A stretch of 64,000 bases of DNA from Gentiana macrophylla (GCA_026214975.1 CM047805.1:65821383-65885382), one strand, 5' to 3'; numbered from the stretch's first letter, positions 23,092 through 36,362 are shown. The notes: generated from the sequence alone by a model not told the origin. Translations and numbers: made by a program.

Positions 23092-24816
23092 AGGTTTTAA
23101 TCCAATTTCCGCCATGTATATAAATTTTAATCCTGTTTGTATTTTTTTTTTGTTTAAGGACAAAATAATTTTGCATGGACTAAATTACCCCTGTTATAAA
23201 CAATTTGTGTGGCGCCTCCGATTCCCAACCATACTTCATCTGCAGCAGCAACGGTACCTTTTAGCTTGGCTAACGGGCATCACCATTCCTACTCTTTCTC
23301 GATGGCTTCCCTCCCTACCGCTCCCCCCCGGTGTCCTTTTCTCCTACTCTCCTTCCTCTCCTCATCCGACCGTTGAAATCTACAAGGGCACGGCTACCTC
23401 TTTCTCGGTCTCTCTGATTTTTCATTCCTCTTCCCTTTCTAAATGAGGAGTTGGTGATTCAATCGATTCAGGGCCACATAAGGTACTTGTTTTAGCGTCT
23501 CAATGTGCGCGTGTTGGAACAATCAAATGCTGCTTAATTTATTCCTTTATTTCATAATAGCCAAAAGAGTAGCTGTTTAATTTTTTTTGTTTCTTAATTT
23601 GTTTTCTTGTTTATCACAATATATGCGACCCCTTCACTTTGAATCAGTTACCAAGTCCGAATTCTTTGATCACTTCTTTTGAAGTCTCATTTTGTGGTTT
23701 TTTTGTTTGTTTGTCTGATTAGTCAAACTTAACCTATTGAATATAAATATCCTATCCATTGGATTATGTGAAATGGTGATTTATTTTGGTGTTCTTTGAC
23801 TGGAATCCAGTTCCTTAGTCTTTCTTCTGTTTGAATTGCTTCTGGGGATTGAATTGGAGTTTCTTTTGTGCTGTGTAGATCTTTTTTTTTTTTGTGGTTG
23901 TTTTCTTCCAGTAATTTGGGAATTGGATTCTAATAATAGAAGATTGATGAACTTCAATTGCAATTATTAGTTCTGTTTAATAACTGTTCCTGGTGATGAT
24001 GGGGATGGTTTGTGGAAGGCCTGTTAAAGATAAGGACGAGAGTTCCAAGGTAAGAAATTCAGCTAAAAAGACACCAGAATTTTCAAGTGGGAAGGGCTGT
24101 ATATTCGAAAAGAGAGGATAATTACAGAGTGCAGAAGCCGATAAATAGCGCAGAGATGAAGATCCAAGTGGTTGAAATAAAAAGAAATGGATTGAGAAGG
24201 GTGAGAGATGATTATGATGTGAAAAACAAAGAGAATCTTGAAGTAGTATCGGGAATAAAACGTGTTACTGTGTTACTGTTAACGTTAATGTTATTCATTA
24301 TTCTTGTATTATTATTGGGTTAGTCTTAACGCTGCGATAAAATTCGGCTTTCAAAGTCGAAAAGGTATCAAATGATGTCTCAAATTTAAGATAAAAAAAA
24401 TATGAACTTTGGTGAAACAATCTTGATGATCGGTGTTTAAATCAAAAGCTATTACGACGTTTATAAGAAAACGCCTCCAGGTTAATCTTAAATATTTTTC
24501 GGTTTTCAAAATATACGCTTGAATCAGTATCGATTTGAGCCAAATTAAATAAAAAAATGCATTTTGGTGAAAAAGTTTCGATGATCGGAGTTTTAAATCA
24601 AAAGTTACGGGTGTTTGAAAAAGAAAAAAAAACAACAACAAAGCAGGAACGCAGGATCAAATGTACCTGATGTTCTCATACACGAGGACGCGCGCTGTCT
24701 GTGTAGGGTCAATTTTGTCCGTGTAAATTTTTTTTGTCCTCTTTGCAACTAAAAAATGAGTGTGTTCTATTTAATCATTTTGTAAATATTTTTGTCTTTT
24801 TTCCTCAATCCCCCCT
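23092..24816. mobile_element. 1.7-kb insertion with gene-like sequence in the E1 5' LTR
   Basis: Bounded by AATATT on both sides (23,086-23,091 and 24,817-24,822), a likely target duplication. Its ends are AGGTTTTAATCC and CAATCCCCCCT, giving only a weak inverted similarity. It contains a pyrimidine-rich stretch resembling a plant 5' UTR (23,290-23,440), an ATG with a short frame running into AAGGTAAG (24,000-24,055; donor-like), and a 78-residue frame with a hydrophobic tail (24,087-24,320). Two ~140-base direct repeats (24,396-24,620, keyed by GATGATCGG) follow. Most likely a non-autonomous DNA transposon carrying captured gene pieces; class undetermined. Confidence 0.5.
24087..24323 (+). 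CDS. Small hypothetical frame with hydrophobic C-terminus
   Basis: A 78-residue frame ending in a Leu/Val/Ile-rich segment of about 18 residues (VLLLTLMLFIILVLLLG), which could be a membrane anchor. The N-terminal part is Lys/Arg/Glu-rich. It may be the last exon of a captured gene piece, since a donor-like AAGGTAAG precedes it at about 24,048. I do not recognise it. It could equally be a chance frame; there is no evidence of expression. Confidence 0.25.
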   Translation: MGRAVYSKREDNYRVQKPINSAEMKIQVVEIKRNGLRRVRDDYDVKNKENLEVVSGIKRVTVLLLTLMLFIILVLLLG

Positions 24817-24841
24817 AATATTATCTAGTATTAATATAAGA

Positions 24842-24884
<43 letters not shown>

Positions 24885-24953
24885 TGATTTACATGCGTGA
24901 CATGCATATAAAAGGATATGCATGTGCACATTTGTAGTTAATATATATATATA

Positions 24954-27028
24954 CTAGTAAAAATGGGATTTCAAGCAACGCACTGAGCGAAGTGCATGCT
25001 TATAAGTTTTTAACTTATTTGACGATATTAAATACGAAGAAATGTAGCATATAACGAACCTGCTCGTAACGCAATTTTAAGCGCAACAATGAAAAATAAA
25101 ACATTTTACGTCGATCTCTTTTCGGATACCACAACCTACCACACAACTCTATCCTAGTCAACACACTCTTTCTTATCTACTACACACATTATCAATCACC
25201 CAACCGCACCCTATCCCAACATTTTTTAACACTCACCTATCCAATACTACCTCACCATGCCCTACACCACATTATCTTACCACATATTATCTTACCACAC
25301 TACCCTATATTACGACTTTATTCAACCTACCAAAGTTTACTTAACTTACGCCACATCATCCAACCATACCATCCTACCCTACCATACATCACCGCATTAC
25401 ATCTCATACCACGCTGGTCACCTACATTAGCACACCCTACCGCACCCTACCTCTCTACATACCTACAAACCTTAACCTACCTCCCAACCTACATATTAAT
25501 TCACTATCCTAGCTAAGCCTATTACACCCTATTTTATCTCATCCCACCCTACCTTACCCTACCCACCACCCCATCCTACTCTATCTTACAACTCCCTACC
25601 CTACCGTGCCCACCACCCATCTTACTATACCCTACCTTTCCCACCACCCCAACCCCCTATCCCAACATTTTTTAACACTCACCTATCCAATACTACCTCA
25701 CCATGCCCTACACCACATTATCTTACCACATATTATCTTACCACACTACCCTATATTACGTACTTTATTCAACCTACCAAACTTTACTTAACTTACGCCA
25801 CATCATCCAACCATACCATCCTACTCCTACCATACATCACCGCATTACATCTCATACCTCGCCTCACCTACATTAGCACACCCTACCGCACCCTACTTCT
25901 CTACCTACCTACAAACCTTAACCTACCTCCCAACCTACATATTAATTCACTATCCTAGCTAAGCCTATTACACCCTATTTTATCTCATCCCACCCTACCT
26001 TACTCCTACCCACCACCCCATCCTACTCTACCCTACAACTCCCTACCCTACCGTGCCCACCACCCATCTTACTATACCCTACCCTTCCCACCACCCTAAC
26101 CCAACCCACCCTCACACCTTTTGTGGTGGCATCAAAACATGTTCATAAGTATAATATAAGTGCGTATGAAATGAATATCCGACACATCTTCGACATCTCC
26201 CGACGTCGTATGGATACTTTTCGACACTACCGAATAATTTTTTTCAATTTCTACTTAAATCAATTTTAACCGAAAAATGAAGCTATCTTCGACATTATCT
26301 CGCAACAACACGTGTTCGACCCAAAACACGACACGACACGCTCGATACACCCGACGCCATATATCAACGGTTGTCGGTTGATCAAATGAATATTAATTAA
26401 AATTTTAATTAAAATCTAACACGCTATCAACACTCCACAACACAAAATCGACACCTTCGACACTACTAAACCATTGACCAAAAAAAAACCGACACACACA
26501 ATATATAGAAGTAAAAATGAAGATGGAAAAAAATAATCAATACGTGAAGACCTCAAAAACGACGCTCAAAAAAACCGCATAGACACACAATGTAAAATAT
26601 ATATACGCAAAAGGAAAAGAACACACACACAAACAAACTATAGTATATCGAAATATCACGCCACAGTATCAGTATTAGGATAAGAGCAAAAAAAAAAAAA
26701 AAAAGATATCAATGGAAAGCAAAATATTATGTAATTAAATTGGAATCGGATACATCTTAACCACAACACACATAATAAGATTAAGAATAAATTAAAGCTA
26801 ATGTGTAGATTAAAAATACAACTGAGTCCTCTAAAATGGAACAATTTAACTCAAACCCTTCAAAAAAAAAAAAAAAAAAAAACTTTTTTCTAACCTGGTA
26901 CTACCAATGAATGCAAAAAAAAATTAAAAAAAAAAAAAAAAAAAAAAAAGCTGGGCGGATTTTTGGCCATTAACGAAGAAATGATGATGACCAAAAAAAA
27001 CATATCACAAATCTACAACTTTTCCTTT

Positions 27029-27030
<2 letters not shown>
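24954..27030 (-). mobile_element. Helitron-like non-autonomous element in the E1 5' LTR
   Basis: Read on the minus strand, the 3' end is a small hairpin (GCACT...AGTGC, 24,980-24,995), then about 22 bases, then CTAG (24,957-24,954) followed by T. That is the standard Helitron terminus. The other end lies in a TA tract and reads TATATAAGAAAGGAAAAG on the minus strand, Helitron 5'-like except that the initial TC is not visible. No Rep/helicase coding is present, so it would be non-autonomous. Interior: a G-poor tandem duplication (25,211-26,100) and AT-rich sequence with poly-A runs (26,687-26,704, 26,863-26,882, 26,917-26,949). Confidence 0.55.
25211..26100. repeat. Two tandem 447-base G-poor, CCTA/ACCC-rich repeats
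   Basis: Copies begin CTATCCCAACATTTTTTAAC at 25,211 and again at 25,658, and align almost base for base. The plus strand is extremely poor in G and rich in CCTACC, CACCCTA and TTACC words, giving strong strand asymmetry. The short words are irregular, so this is not a telomeric CCCTAAA array. No coding is supported. Confidence 0.9.

Positions 27031-27101
<71 letters not shown>
27031..27101. repeat. (TA)n microsatellite in the E1 5' LTR
   Basis: About 35 TA units at the junction between the Helitron-like insert and resumed LTR sequence. Frames translating to Tyr-Ile repeats here are artefacts. Confidence 0.95.
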
Positions 27102-27106
<5 letters not shown>

Positions 27107-27689
27107 AATTGATTTATAGTAATATAATAAGATATATTCAATATAAGATATTGTCAATAAATATCTTGGAAAAATATTTAATATAAGATATTGAATATAA
27201 ATAAGATAAATCAATCAAATTTATTTTCCTTATTTTATTAGGAAAAGATTTTCTTTCTCCTTAATCTACACATAAGCTTTTCCTATTGGGAATATGATTC
27301 ATTGGGGTGCCCCACCCTCTATATAAGAGAATGGTTAGCTAACACTTTTGTACATCACAATTAGAAGAGTTCTAATTTACAAAAAAATATGAGAGCTTCT
27401 TTAGAGATACTTTGAGAGGGAGAAAAAGTCGGTTTAGCAACTGAGTTTTTCTGGTAACAATCCATGATGGGATTCCGGCGAGCTGTTCGTGTAAATCACC
27501 GGTGGAGGCCGAACGCTTGGGCGGCTTCGTGCAGAAACTACAACCGTAGACAAAGTGTCGATCCAATTGGATCAACCAAGGTATTATCTTGTCTACTTCT
27601 TTTATGTTTGTTGCTTAAACGAAGTCGATCCTGGTTAAAAGGAAATAAATTTTTGAATTTTGCTGTGTTCCCACGTAGATTTTCTAACA

Positions 27690-29521
27690 GTAATATCAGT
27701 GCGAGCTTCGAGCTAAAGCAATAAGCATATTAATTTGCGTAGTTAATTTTATCGTTTAAATCACGTAATTAAAAGATGAAAGATTTTTTATTCGCAAAAT
27801 GATACACGAAAAGAAAAGAAAAAAAGGGAGGTAGGCTTTTGGGGTGTTCGGCAGATCGGCGGCGGCACACCACCAGAAATCGCGCCGGCGGCGGCAGCTT
27901 ACCCCTGGGGCCGTCGGCGTCGGCTGGTGCTTCTTTTTGGTGGATCTCCAAAATTTTGTTTTCTGTATTTTGTGATTCAATATGGTTTATAGTTGTGATT
28001 AATATCTCTTTGTTTAGTTGATGTCATGTGGCTAACTAATGGTTCAAATAGTTTGGACCATTGGGATGCCACATGGCATTTTTTGGTAAATATGATTTGC
28101 ATTAAATAATCTACATCATTCCAAATTTTGTTTGGAATAGGTCTAAGCCCTTTTCAAAATATTTGATTTTGGAATTGGCCAAGGTTGGTGCCTTTTGGTT
28201 TAGGAAACCAAAAGCAATTATAATTTGAATTTATTTTTTGGAATAGTTCCAATTTATTAAAATTAAAATTGAAATCGTTTAAAATTAACCGTTAATTTTA
28301 TTTCGATTAAAATCATTTAATTAATTAATTGATTGGATAAAATTATTTAATTGATTAAACGTTAATCGATTAATTAAGGCGCAAGTTGTTAGCTTTCAAT
28401 TTTATCTTTTTCATAAGATGTTTTATGGATTAGAAAGTGTGTAGATATAATATGATTATATGGACTCGATTGATCATGATCACCAATTGAAGAGATGTGA
28501 ATGATTTATTTTTCGTTGGTTTAAATTTTGTCCCAGGCGTTATGTTAACGTGACTCAGTTTATTTTCTACATTATCTCATTCCGTTATTTTGGGCCGGTG
28601 TGCGGCGGGTGTATTTATTTTATTAGATAAAATTTATGTAACAAGAATGGAGTGGAAGATGGTGACCAAAGAAAGACGAAAATAAAGATCCCATTGGAGA
28701 ATTGAGCATTAAAGATCCTATTGGTGGTTGCAGCTACCTTTAGATTGTGACCCGCGGTTTCGTCAGTTTGTATTCGAAACCGCACCTAGAAAAAGTCCAT
28801 GATCATACCGGTTACTTTACGCATTCATTTATTTTGTGCTTGTATTTATTTTATTTGATACGATTGATGCATAATTAGGCATGATCTAGATGAATGTGTA
28901 GGATATATGTCTATAGAGATAGATATACATAATGAGACCATAATTAAATTAATTAAGAGAATTAATTCAAAATTAATTAAGTGAATTAATTTAAAATTAC
29001 TCACACAAAAAAAAATCGAGTTATATTTGTCTCCGAATATTATAATGACGGTGAAGAGCCCTTGTTCGGATCCAACCGATCGGCCCTCGTCGGGAGTTGA
29101 CCTACCTCAGGTATACCATCGTTATCGAGAAATGATCGTTATGGGATCTCATGAATATTTGGGTTACAACTCGACTAAGAATCATGTAGTGATTGACCCT
29201 AGTCATGACCGTCTGATTTTAGAAACAAGAAGTTGACTTTCACATAAGATGTGAATCTTCAAAGAGTTGACTAGTCAACCACCAAGAGTCACATAGAGAT
29301 GTGATTGGTAAAATGTTACCTACCTTTCGAAATATTCTGGTTGATCGCCCTCATCAGGAATCGGGGCAACTAGATGGGATCTTGGCCACTAAAGAATTTT
29401 TGAAAGTCAATTGAGAGTAGTTGACTAGTGGAAGCAAAATCATAAACCATAAGACCATTTTGATTTTGCATGTGTAAACAACAACACTCTTTTATCTTTA
29501 TTTTTTTTATGTTGTAGTTTT
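27690..29521 (+). other. Primer-binding site and leader of E1
   Basis: Begins GTAATATCAGTGCGAGC, a decayed Met-tRNA primer site, then the family leader: GC-rich block near 27,850-27,930, AT-rich tract, stem-loop at 28,754-28,783. No coding sequence is supported. Confidence 0.65.
28754..28783 (+). promoter_or_regulatory. Conserved leader stem-loop, E1 copy
   Basis: Perfect 9-base arms GCGGTTTCG / CGAAACCGC around a 12-base loop, about 1.07 kb after the LTR. Confidence 0.6.
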
Positions 29522-30310
29522 AGCAAACTTTTATATTTATGTTTTTATTCTCGATTAGTAAAACCAAATTATGACTGTTACCTATGGAGAAACGTTCTCA
29601 AATATGGTTACGTAATTTTAATCCTTTTAAATAAGCAATGACACGAGCAACCCCGTTATAGTAGTTAGAGACAATGAGACTATATAATTGATGCAGTGCT
29701 CCAAGACTTTAATTATTAATGAAAAATGGAAGCTCATGATATGATTGAATCACTTGAAATGAGTTTCAATGAATTAAATCATATATTGGATACGATCCAA
29801 TATGATCATTCTGTCATACGATGATAATTAATGCAAACATTGAATAACAATGACCGTATCGAATTTTGAAAAGGTTGCTTTCAAAATTAGAAGATTTAAG
29901 TATTGACTTAATTCTATAATCATTGCTTAAAGGTTAATTAAATAGTTAATGTTTTGAATACGATTCAAAAGGTTAAATTAACTATTTAATAAACTTTGGA
30001 TTTTTTTTATGAAAGGAAATTAAAGACATAGCTCTTGTGATTTTTCTTGAGTCTTGTGAATACTACACTAAGAAATATTTACAAGTGCTTAAAGGATTAA
30101 AAAGGAAAGTTAGGGCATATGCTTAAATAGAGAACTTATTGAAGTTTCTATTCTAGGCAAGTGTGTTGAGATAAATCTATCTAAGTTCAAAGTCGACTCT
30201 AAGATATATGATATCTTACGAGTGTGATTAAATTAGAAAGATTAAATACAAGTATGGAAGGGTGAAGCAAATGTTGTAACACTTACCATATTCCGGATCT
30301 AGTAAACTGA
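29522..30310 (+). pseudogene. gag remnant of E1
   Basis: Begins AGCAAACTT after TTGTAGTTTT; the ATG present in E3 is absent. Degenerate Gag continues with several stops and ends about where the tandem units have their internal deletion. Identified by collinearity with E3 and the tandem units. Confidence 0.55.
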
Positions 30311-30759
30311 TAAGGGAACTAAATAAATGTTATTATGTTCCGGTTCTTATGAAGAACATACTTTCAGTTATCCGTTAGGATTTAATGGACAAATTCAATT
30401 GTAAGGAATAAACATTATTCCGATAAAGTTGAAAAGTCATCAAGTCTAACATACTAGACTATAGTCACTATATAGTCGATATAGGTGATGAAATCTTAAC
30501 CAAATATTAGTATATTTGTTATCCTTGATATTTGTGGTTGTTCTGGATAGAGTCTTTGTGGAAGAGAATTGTATAATCAAATGTCATTCTGATGATATCT
30601 GAACCGCGTGATTATGAATCATGTGGGTAATGTATATCTTATCTAAAGATGACTGAAATACCCTTTTATGAAAAGGTTACAAAATCTAGAAAATTGTCTA
30701 AATCCTAAACATACCGATGTTTATTGGCTTATGACAATACATGCCATAAATAAAGCATT

Positions 30760-32860
30760 TATTAATCTCTATGACTATTTTTAGAAATAGTTGAATGTAC
30801 TTGGTGAAGTACAACAATTCAGAAAACCAGAAAAGTTCGAGCTAGTACAAACATGAGGTTGATGAGCTACTTAAGAATTAATCTCCAATTGGATTGAAGC
30901 AATTAATACCTGGAGGGTGTTTCAGAAGTCGTCTGAAATAGAATCAGATTCTCCATTGAAGGATACCATTTTTGGGATACGCAATTAGATTGTGTTCATA
31001 AATTGGAAACAACACTTTATATAATAAATGTGTGACGCAAGCCTTGCGAGTATCCCTTACCCGTTTCGGGATAGTGCCCTTATACTTAACCGAGTTCCAA
31101 AGAATAAAAGTTGAATAAATTCCATATTAGATATGGAAGGGGATAATGTCGAATCTATCTTAACCAATGATTTGAAATTGTCATAGGCAAAGTCAGAAAG
31201 GCTCGGAGCCTAGTACGACATATGCAACTTTGTGGGATATCTTAGCAATTACGTACGCTAGATAATGTTTACATGTCCATGGAGCAAAAGGTGTTTGTCT
31301 CCAAACATGCTATCTTCTAGAGGAAGTGATTCTTCCAAAAGAGACAGTGGGAGTAAATAAGATCTCAAAACAGTTTGAGAACCACAAAGATATATTCAAC
31401 CATTGGAACATGAGCAGACGCCGCTGATAACGATAAGGTGTAGAACACCGCCGTTGCACACAAATGTTCTATAAGTCCGTGGATCACCTCAAACACGAAA
31501 ATGTTCTTTGGTATGTTCATCTTGAAGAATGAATATATCACGACTTATGAAAGAATGTTTGAAAGGCAAGATTGAGAGATATGGCCAGAAGCCATAATAT
31601 CCGAATTAGATTCCATTAGCGACAACCAGGTTATGAACCTAGTCTGTCTTACCTAGAGGGAATGTCACGAAAGGTCGACATGGATAGTAATATGATTACT
31701 ATAAGGCTATAGTGACGGTTGAAGGATTCGGGGTGTAAACCTTGTAATTATCTTTATGCTGCCAGCTGAGCCTAGTTCTATTCAGACTATGCTTGTTGTA
31801 ACTTCGTATCAACACTATAAGATAAGTGTTGAAGACGTTGGGCAAACAGCCCGATGTTCATAGACGATAACATGATATGCGAGCCCACGAGATCCATTTA
31901 TGGACGAAGACAAGTTTTTCTAGATTTAGTCAAAAGAAGGGATATGCCCAATGTGCAAGATGGATAGTGAGAGTGTGTTACGATTTTTGAGTAAGGTATT
32001 GGATATCTCTCTAGGGAATTATCACCCCATGTCACAGTCAATTAATGTTTGGTAGTTCAAGGTCTTTACGGAAGCACTTGGATTAGCAGTTCTTATTTTA
32101 GAAATAAGAATCTATAATGATTGATTGAACTCCTGTTAGTTTATAGTTTACCTATACAAATGTGATGCTAAATGAGTTTAACATAGTAAGTTAGGATGTT
32201 AGTCCTAAAGATAAGGTGAAATATGATGCTTATGGAAGGTTTCCTTTGCTACTGCAATAGGAACCATCATAAAAGTAATGCCAGGTGTTCATAGTCCATG
32301 AAGAGTCATGAGCAAGTATGAAAGTAAATCTGGTGAATGTCAAGAATATCCTTAAACAAGTTAAGGATGGTTTCCTAGTTTATCAAAACTTAGAATCAGA
32401 TAATTATAGATATATCTGAGACATATATCCCGAGTCTTATGAAGGTGAGTGGGAGCTACATTTCGGGTTTGCAATCACTTTGATTAAGTGATACAGTTGA
32501 GTGGAAATGTTCTTGGCTATGGGTCATTGTAAATTCTACAACTTAGCCAAAGCACAATAGTGCCCTGGAGGCGCCAAGGAGCAAAGATATGAGTCTATGA
32601 GGTTTATTTTCGAACCTTGTACGGTTCTTCCATCTTTTTTATATAGCCGATATAGTAAGTGGATTCATTGCTTGAAGCAAGGACCATGGTCTCGTCAGAG
32701 ATTCATGTGTGTGTTGTGGAGGTTCCTTTTGGCTTGGCCATTTGAAGTATGATATGTAGATAGTCCCAGTCCCCACGGATAATGATCCGTTCATGTCTAA
32801 GGCTGGTTGCGAGTATTGCATGCGATTCTTGTGTTTCAACTTGGTCTTGTGTGTGCGAGT
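30760..32860 (+). pseudogene. Decayed Copia pol of E1 (integrase, RT, RNase H)
   Basis: Pol is recognisable only in short stretches in changing frames. Near 30,965-30,995 there is IPFLGYAIRLC, matching the LP.SFWGYA motif of the Copia integrase. Near 31,590-31,660 there is WPEAIISELDSISDNQVMNL, the RT-start motif W..A...E...I..N. Near 32,340-32,410 there is VKNILKQVKDGFLVYQNLE, the start of RNase H (usually VKNILKYL...FLVY). Near 32,660-32,740 there is a stretch matching the AKEPRSHQ motif region. Order and spacing fit Copia pol. The catalytic YVDD is not visible. Dozens of stops make it long dead. Confidence 0.7.
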
Positions 32861-32875
32861 GATTGGTTTTAGGCC

Positions 32876-32886
32876 AAGTGGGAGAT
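32876..32886 (+). other. Polypurine tract of E1
   Basis: AAGTGGGAGAT directly precedes TGTTGAAATAG. The same tract precedes every 3' LTR start of the family in this window (40,120, 44,898, 49,674, 54,461). Confidence 0.85.
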
Positions 32887-34194
32887 TGTTGAAATAGTGC
32901 CCTAAACACAATCGGGTTGGACCGAATCCGACCGGGTCGGATCATTTCTACTATTTCTTTATGATTATACATATATAATAAATGGCTTTTCTGTTGTCAT
33001 ATATCTGTTCTTTTAAAGAACCAATTATGAATTATTATATGATAAAGTCTTTAGTATTAAAATGTGATAGAAAAACCATGATAGGCGATTATGGTTGATG
33101 ATATCCCTAATCACTTTAATAAGTTTGATACTTAAATGTCTCTAGGCTTATGTACTATTAAACAGAGCATTGATAGTACAAACATGCTAGCACGTATTAG
33201 ATGTCTTCTATCTTTAAAGACATGGATAGATCTCGTCTATCGAAGTATAGAGACACTTGGACTGTATGTGGACGTGTATTAGAGAATGCATACGTCAGAC
33301 TAACCCACTTACACTGATAAGTGTCACGCAATGTGACGGTTGTGTAATTGTCCTTAAGACCGGAGTCTACATGGCATCACGGTGTGGATTGTCATGCTTT
33401 GACACTATCCCCTAGCCACGGGGTGATCATACGGTAGTGATTGGGTGTGATATTGAAGAATGCAAAGTATACATGTTTGGTCGTCTGGGAATCGCGTACC
33501 CTACTAATAGGGTGAATATCCGAAAGGGCCTTCTTATAAGGAATGTCTTACTCTCGTGAATCTTTGCAAAGTGGAAGTAAATGAGCTACTTCGAGAGAGC
33601 ATGATATCCGAATTATAAGATACGGTCATTGATGTTTGACACTCGACGTACGACCGTATGAATATAATTACAGCGATAGGATTCTATTTACAAAGTAACT
33701 GTTTCACAAGAAAGGTAGTTGTCATTGCATTTGACTCTTCCGATGATTGGGGGTCAGAGTGTGTTGTTAGACGCCATCCCATGATCGTTAGGCATGAAGG
33801 GCATGTTTGTAAATTGCACTTTGTGTCTACGGCCAACATATTTGGAAGCCTATCGGGTCACACACATAAGAACATCTTGCCCGATTAAAATGCGGTTGTA
33901 ACGATAACCAAATAAGGAAAGTTAATCTCGACTATAAAGTGTTATAGTGGTAAACTAATATGGTGGTATTTCTTTATTATGAATAAATATAATACAAGAT
34001 ATTAATTGTGTAAATTAATTAAAGAATATTCCGGAAGTCATTTAATGTCATATGAATCGAAATTTATGTGTATGTGATACATATGGATTTTGCAAATTAA
34101 TTAATCTATTATATTATCTAGTATTAATATAGGATATTAATATTTATATATATATACTCATATACATGCGTGACATGCATGTGCACATTTGTAG

Positions 34195-34305
<111 letters not shown>

Positions 34306-34841
34306 ATATATACACATGTGTAAATTGATTTATAGTAATATAATAAGATATATTCAATATAAGATATAGTCAATAAATATCTTGGAAAAATATTTAATAT
34401 AAGATATTGAATATTAATGAGATAAATCAATCAAATATATTTTCCTTATTTTGTTAGGAAAATGTTTTCTTTCTCCCTAATCCACTTTGTGTTTTTACCT
34501 ATTGGGAATAGGATTCATTGGGGCGCCCACCCTCTATATAAGAGAAGGGTTGGCTAATTTCTTTTCAGACATCACAATTAGAAGAGTTCTAAGTTACTAT
34601 AAAATATGTGAGCTTCTTTAGAGAGACTTTGAGAGGGAGAAAAAGTCGGTCTAGCAACCGAGTTTTTCTGGTAGCAATCCATAATGGGATTCCGGCGAGT
34701 TGTTCGTGTGGATCACCGGTGGAGGCCAAATGCTTGGGCGGCTTCGTGCAGAAACTACAACCGTCGACAAAGCGTCGATCCAATTGGATCAACCAAGATA
34801 TTATCTTGTCTATTTCTTTTATGCTTGTTGCTTAAACGAAG

Positions 34842-35465
34842 TGATATGAACCAGAATGTGCTATTCCAAATGAAGAAATGGGCTAAAATTGAACTATTAC
34901 TATTTTTGGACTATTTTTAGAACTATTTCCATTTATGTTGGATAAAAGCCCAACCCAACCCAAAACTATTTCCTTTAGGTTTTGAGAGGAACCAAAGCCC
35001 AAAACCTATTATCCAATAACTTTTAAGAAGAACCAAAAGCCCAAACTATTTCCAATAACTTTTAAAACAAGTCCAAAACCCAAAACCATTTTTCACTTAT
35101 TTTTTTAGAGAAGCCCAAAACCCACCTAAGCTTCATGGCGTTTTTGGTAGGTGTGTATTTGTCCCACATTTGTTTTGTGGCTTTGTAGTATGCAACTTGT
35201 AGCCTATATAAGGCGTCTTTCTTTTACTTGGAAAGAAGACAAACTTTGAGTGAAAATTATAAATGTTATTTGAGAGTTTTACATTTACCTTGCTGATTTG
35301 GTAGTGTTTAACTTGGAGAATCTATCAAAGGATTGAGCATTCCTTTGTTGTGATGTTCTCAAACTCGGGATTTCTAAGGTGCTGATTCCTTCGGAAGAAC
35401 AAGCTTTTACTCATTTGTTCTTGTGTTCTTCATTGGTGCCTCTAGTCTAGATCCAATCCATATCA
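34842..35465 (+). repeat. 5' LTR of Gypsy-C
   Basis: A 624-base LTR, TGATATGAACC to ATCCATATCA, with a TATA box (CCTATATAAGG, near 35,202-35,212). Confidence 0.93.
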
Positions 35466-35467
35466 AT

Positions 35468-35480
35468 TGGTATCTGAGCC
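35468..35480 (+). other. Primer-binding site of Gypsy-C
   Basis: TGGTATCTGAGCC lies two bases after the LTR, matching the Met-tRNA complement except at one or two positions. Confidence 0.85.
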
Positions 35481-36362
35481 TAGAGATTGAGGTATCAAAT
35501 ATCCATTTGTTTTTGTTTTTTCTTGCCTTTCATTTTCGTTTTTCTTCATAAAAAAAATAATAAAAACGCATGAAAAAAAAAATTTCTTCTCATATTTTCC
35601 AACGAATTTGTATGTGTTTTGCTTATCTAAGTGCTGAATCCTATGTTATATGATTGTGTTTTTCATAAAATTTCCAGAAAATTTACAAAAACATTCATGT
35701 CTGTTCATCTTCTATAAGTTTTCTTCAAGTTTGTTCTTCCAATCTTCAAGTTTTCTTCACATCATCATCTAATCTTCATCCATATTCATCTCATACTCAT
35801 CCATATCAGCCCCTAACCCCCCCCCACGGCTGTGTTTAATTTTTGTAACCAAAAACCTTTTCCTCTTCTATCTTTAAGTGCATTCAGGTGATAGTTATTA
35901 TTATTATCTTGCACAATTATTACTAGATCATTAAGTAAACTAGTATTATATGCCCTTCTTTGAGTTATAAAAAAAAAGAGATATTCAGGCCGAAATAAAA
36001 AATAAAAAAGGGCCTTACTAGAAACGAGTGTATCACACCCTGGTGTGATTATTCTCACACCTGTGATTCTATTCTAGTTTTTAAAAAGAGCATAGTATCC
36101 CTGTTTTGTTTGGTGATTGATTTATGGTGCAAATACTTAGTTCACCTTGTTTGTTATCTATTTTATCCTATCACTTCGTCCAATCCTTCCCAATCTTTGT
36201 CTATATTTCCCTTGTTTCGTTTTCCTAAGTGACTTGGTCCTTTGAGTCCTGTTTTTGTGGAATTGTCCGGGTTTGCTCGATTTTTGGATTCTTTTGACAG
36301 GTACAGTAACCTTAAGCAAGAGTTGAGGGTGAGTGATACACACGAGTGAATTGTGAGATACA
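35481..36362 (+). other. Leader of Gypsy-C
   Basis: About 880 bases with T-rich sequence and no credible coding frame. A short near-palindrome TCACACCCTGGTGTGA lies near 36,032-36,047. Confidence 0.6.

Larger units (their letters stand above)
21850..27689 (+). repeat. 5' LTR of E1, with two insertions
   Basis: Starts TGTTGAAATAGTGTCC and ends TTTTCTAACA. LTR sequence is 21,850-23,091, 24,817-24,953 and about 27,031-27,689; the gaps are a 1.7-kb insertion and a Helitron-like insertion. It aligns along its length with the 3' LTR at 32,887. A TATA motif CTATATAAG lies at about 27,319-27,327. Confidence 0.88.

Noticed and set aside
23114..23446. 110-residue frame near the start of the 1.7-kb insertion
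   Set aside because: It runs through a homopolymer T stretch and a UTR-like pyrimidine tract; no domain or codon bias is visible, so I treat it as non-coding context of a captured fragment.
25211..26100. Possible interstitial telomere or CRISPR-like array in the CCTA-rich repeat
   Set aside because: The short words are irregular and not CCCTAAA, and the real period is 447 bases in two copies with no spacer structure.
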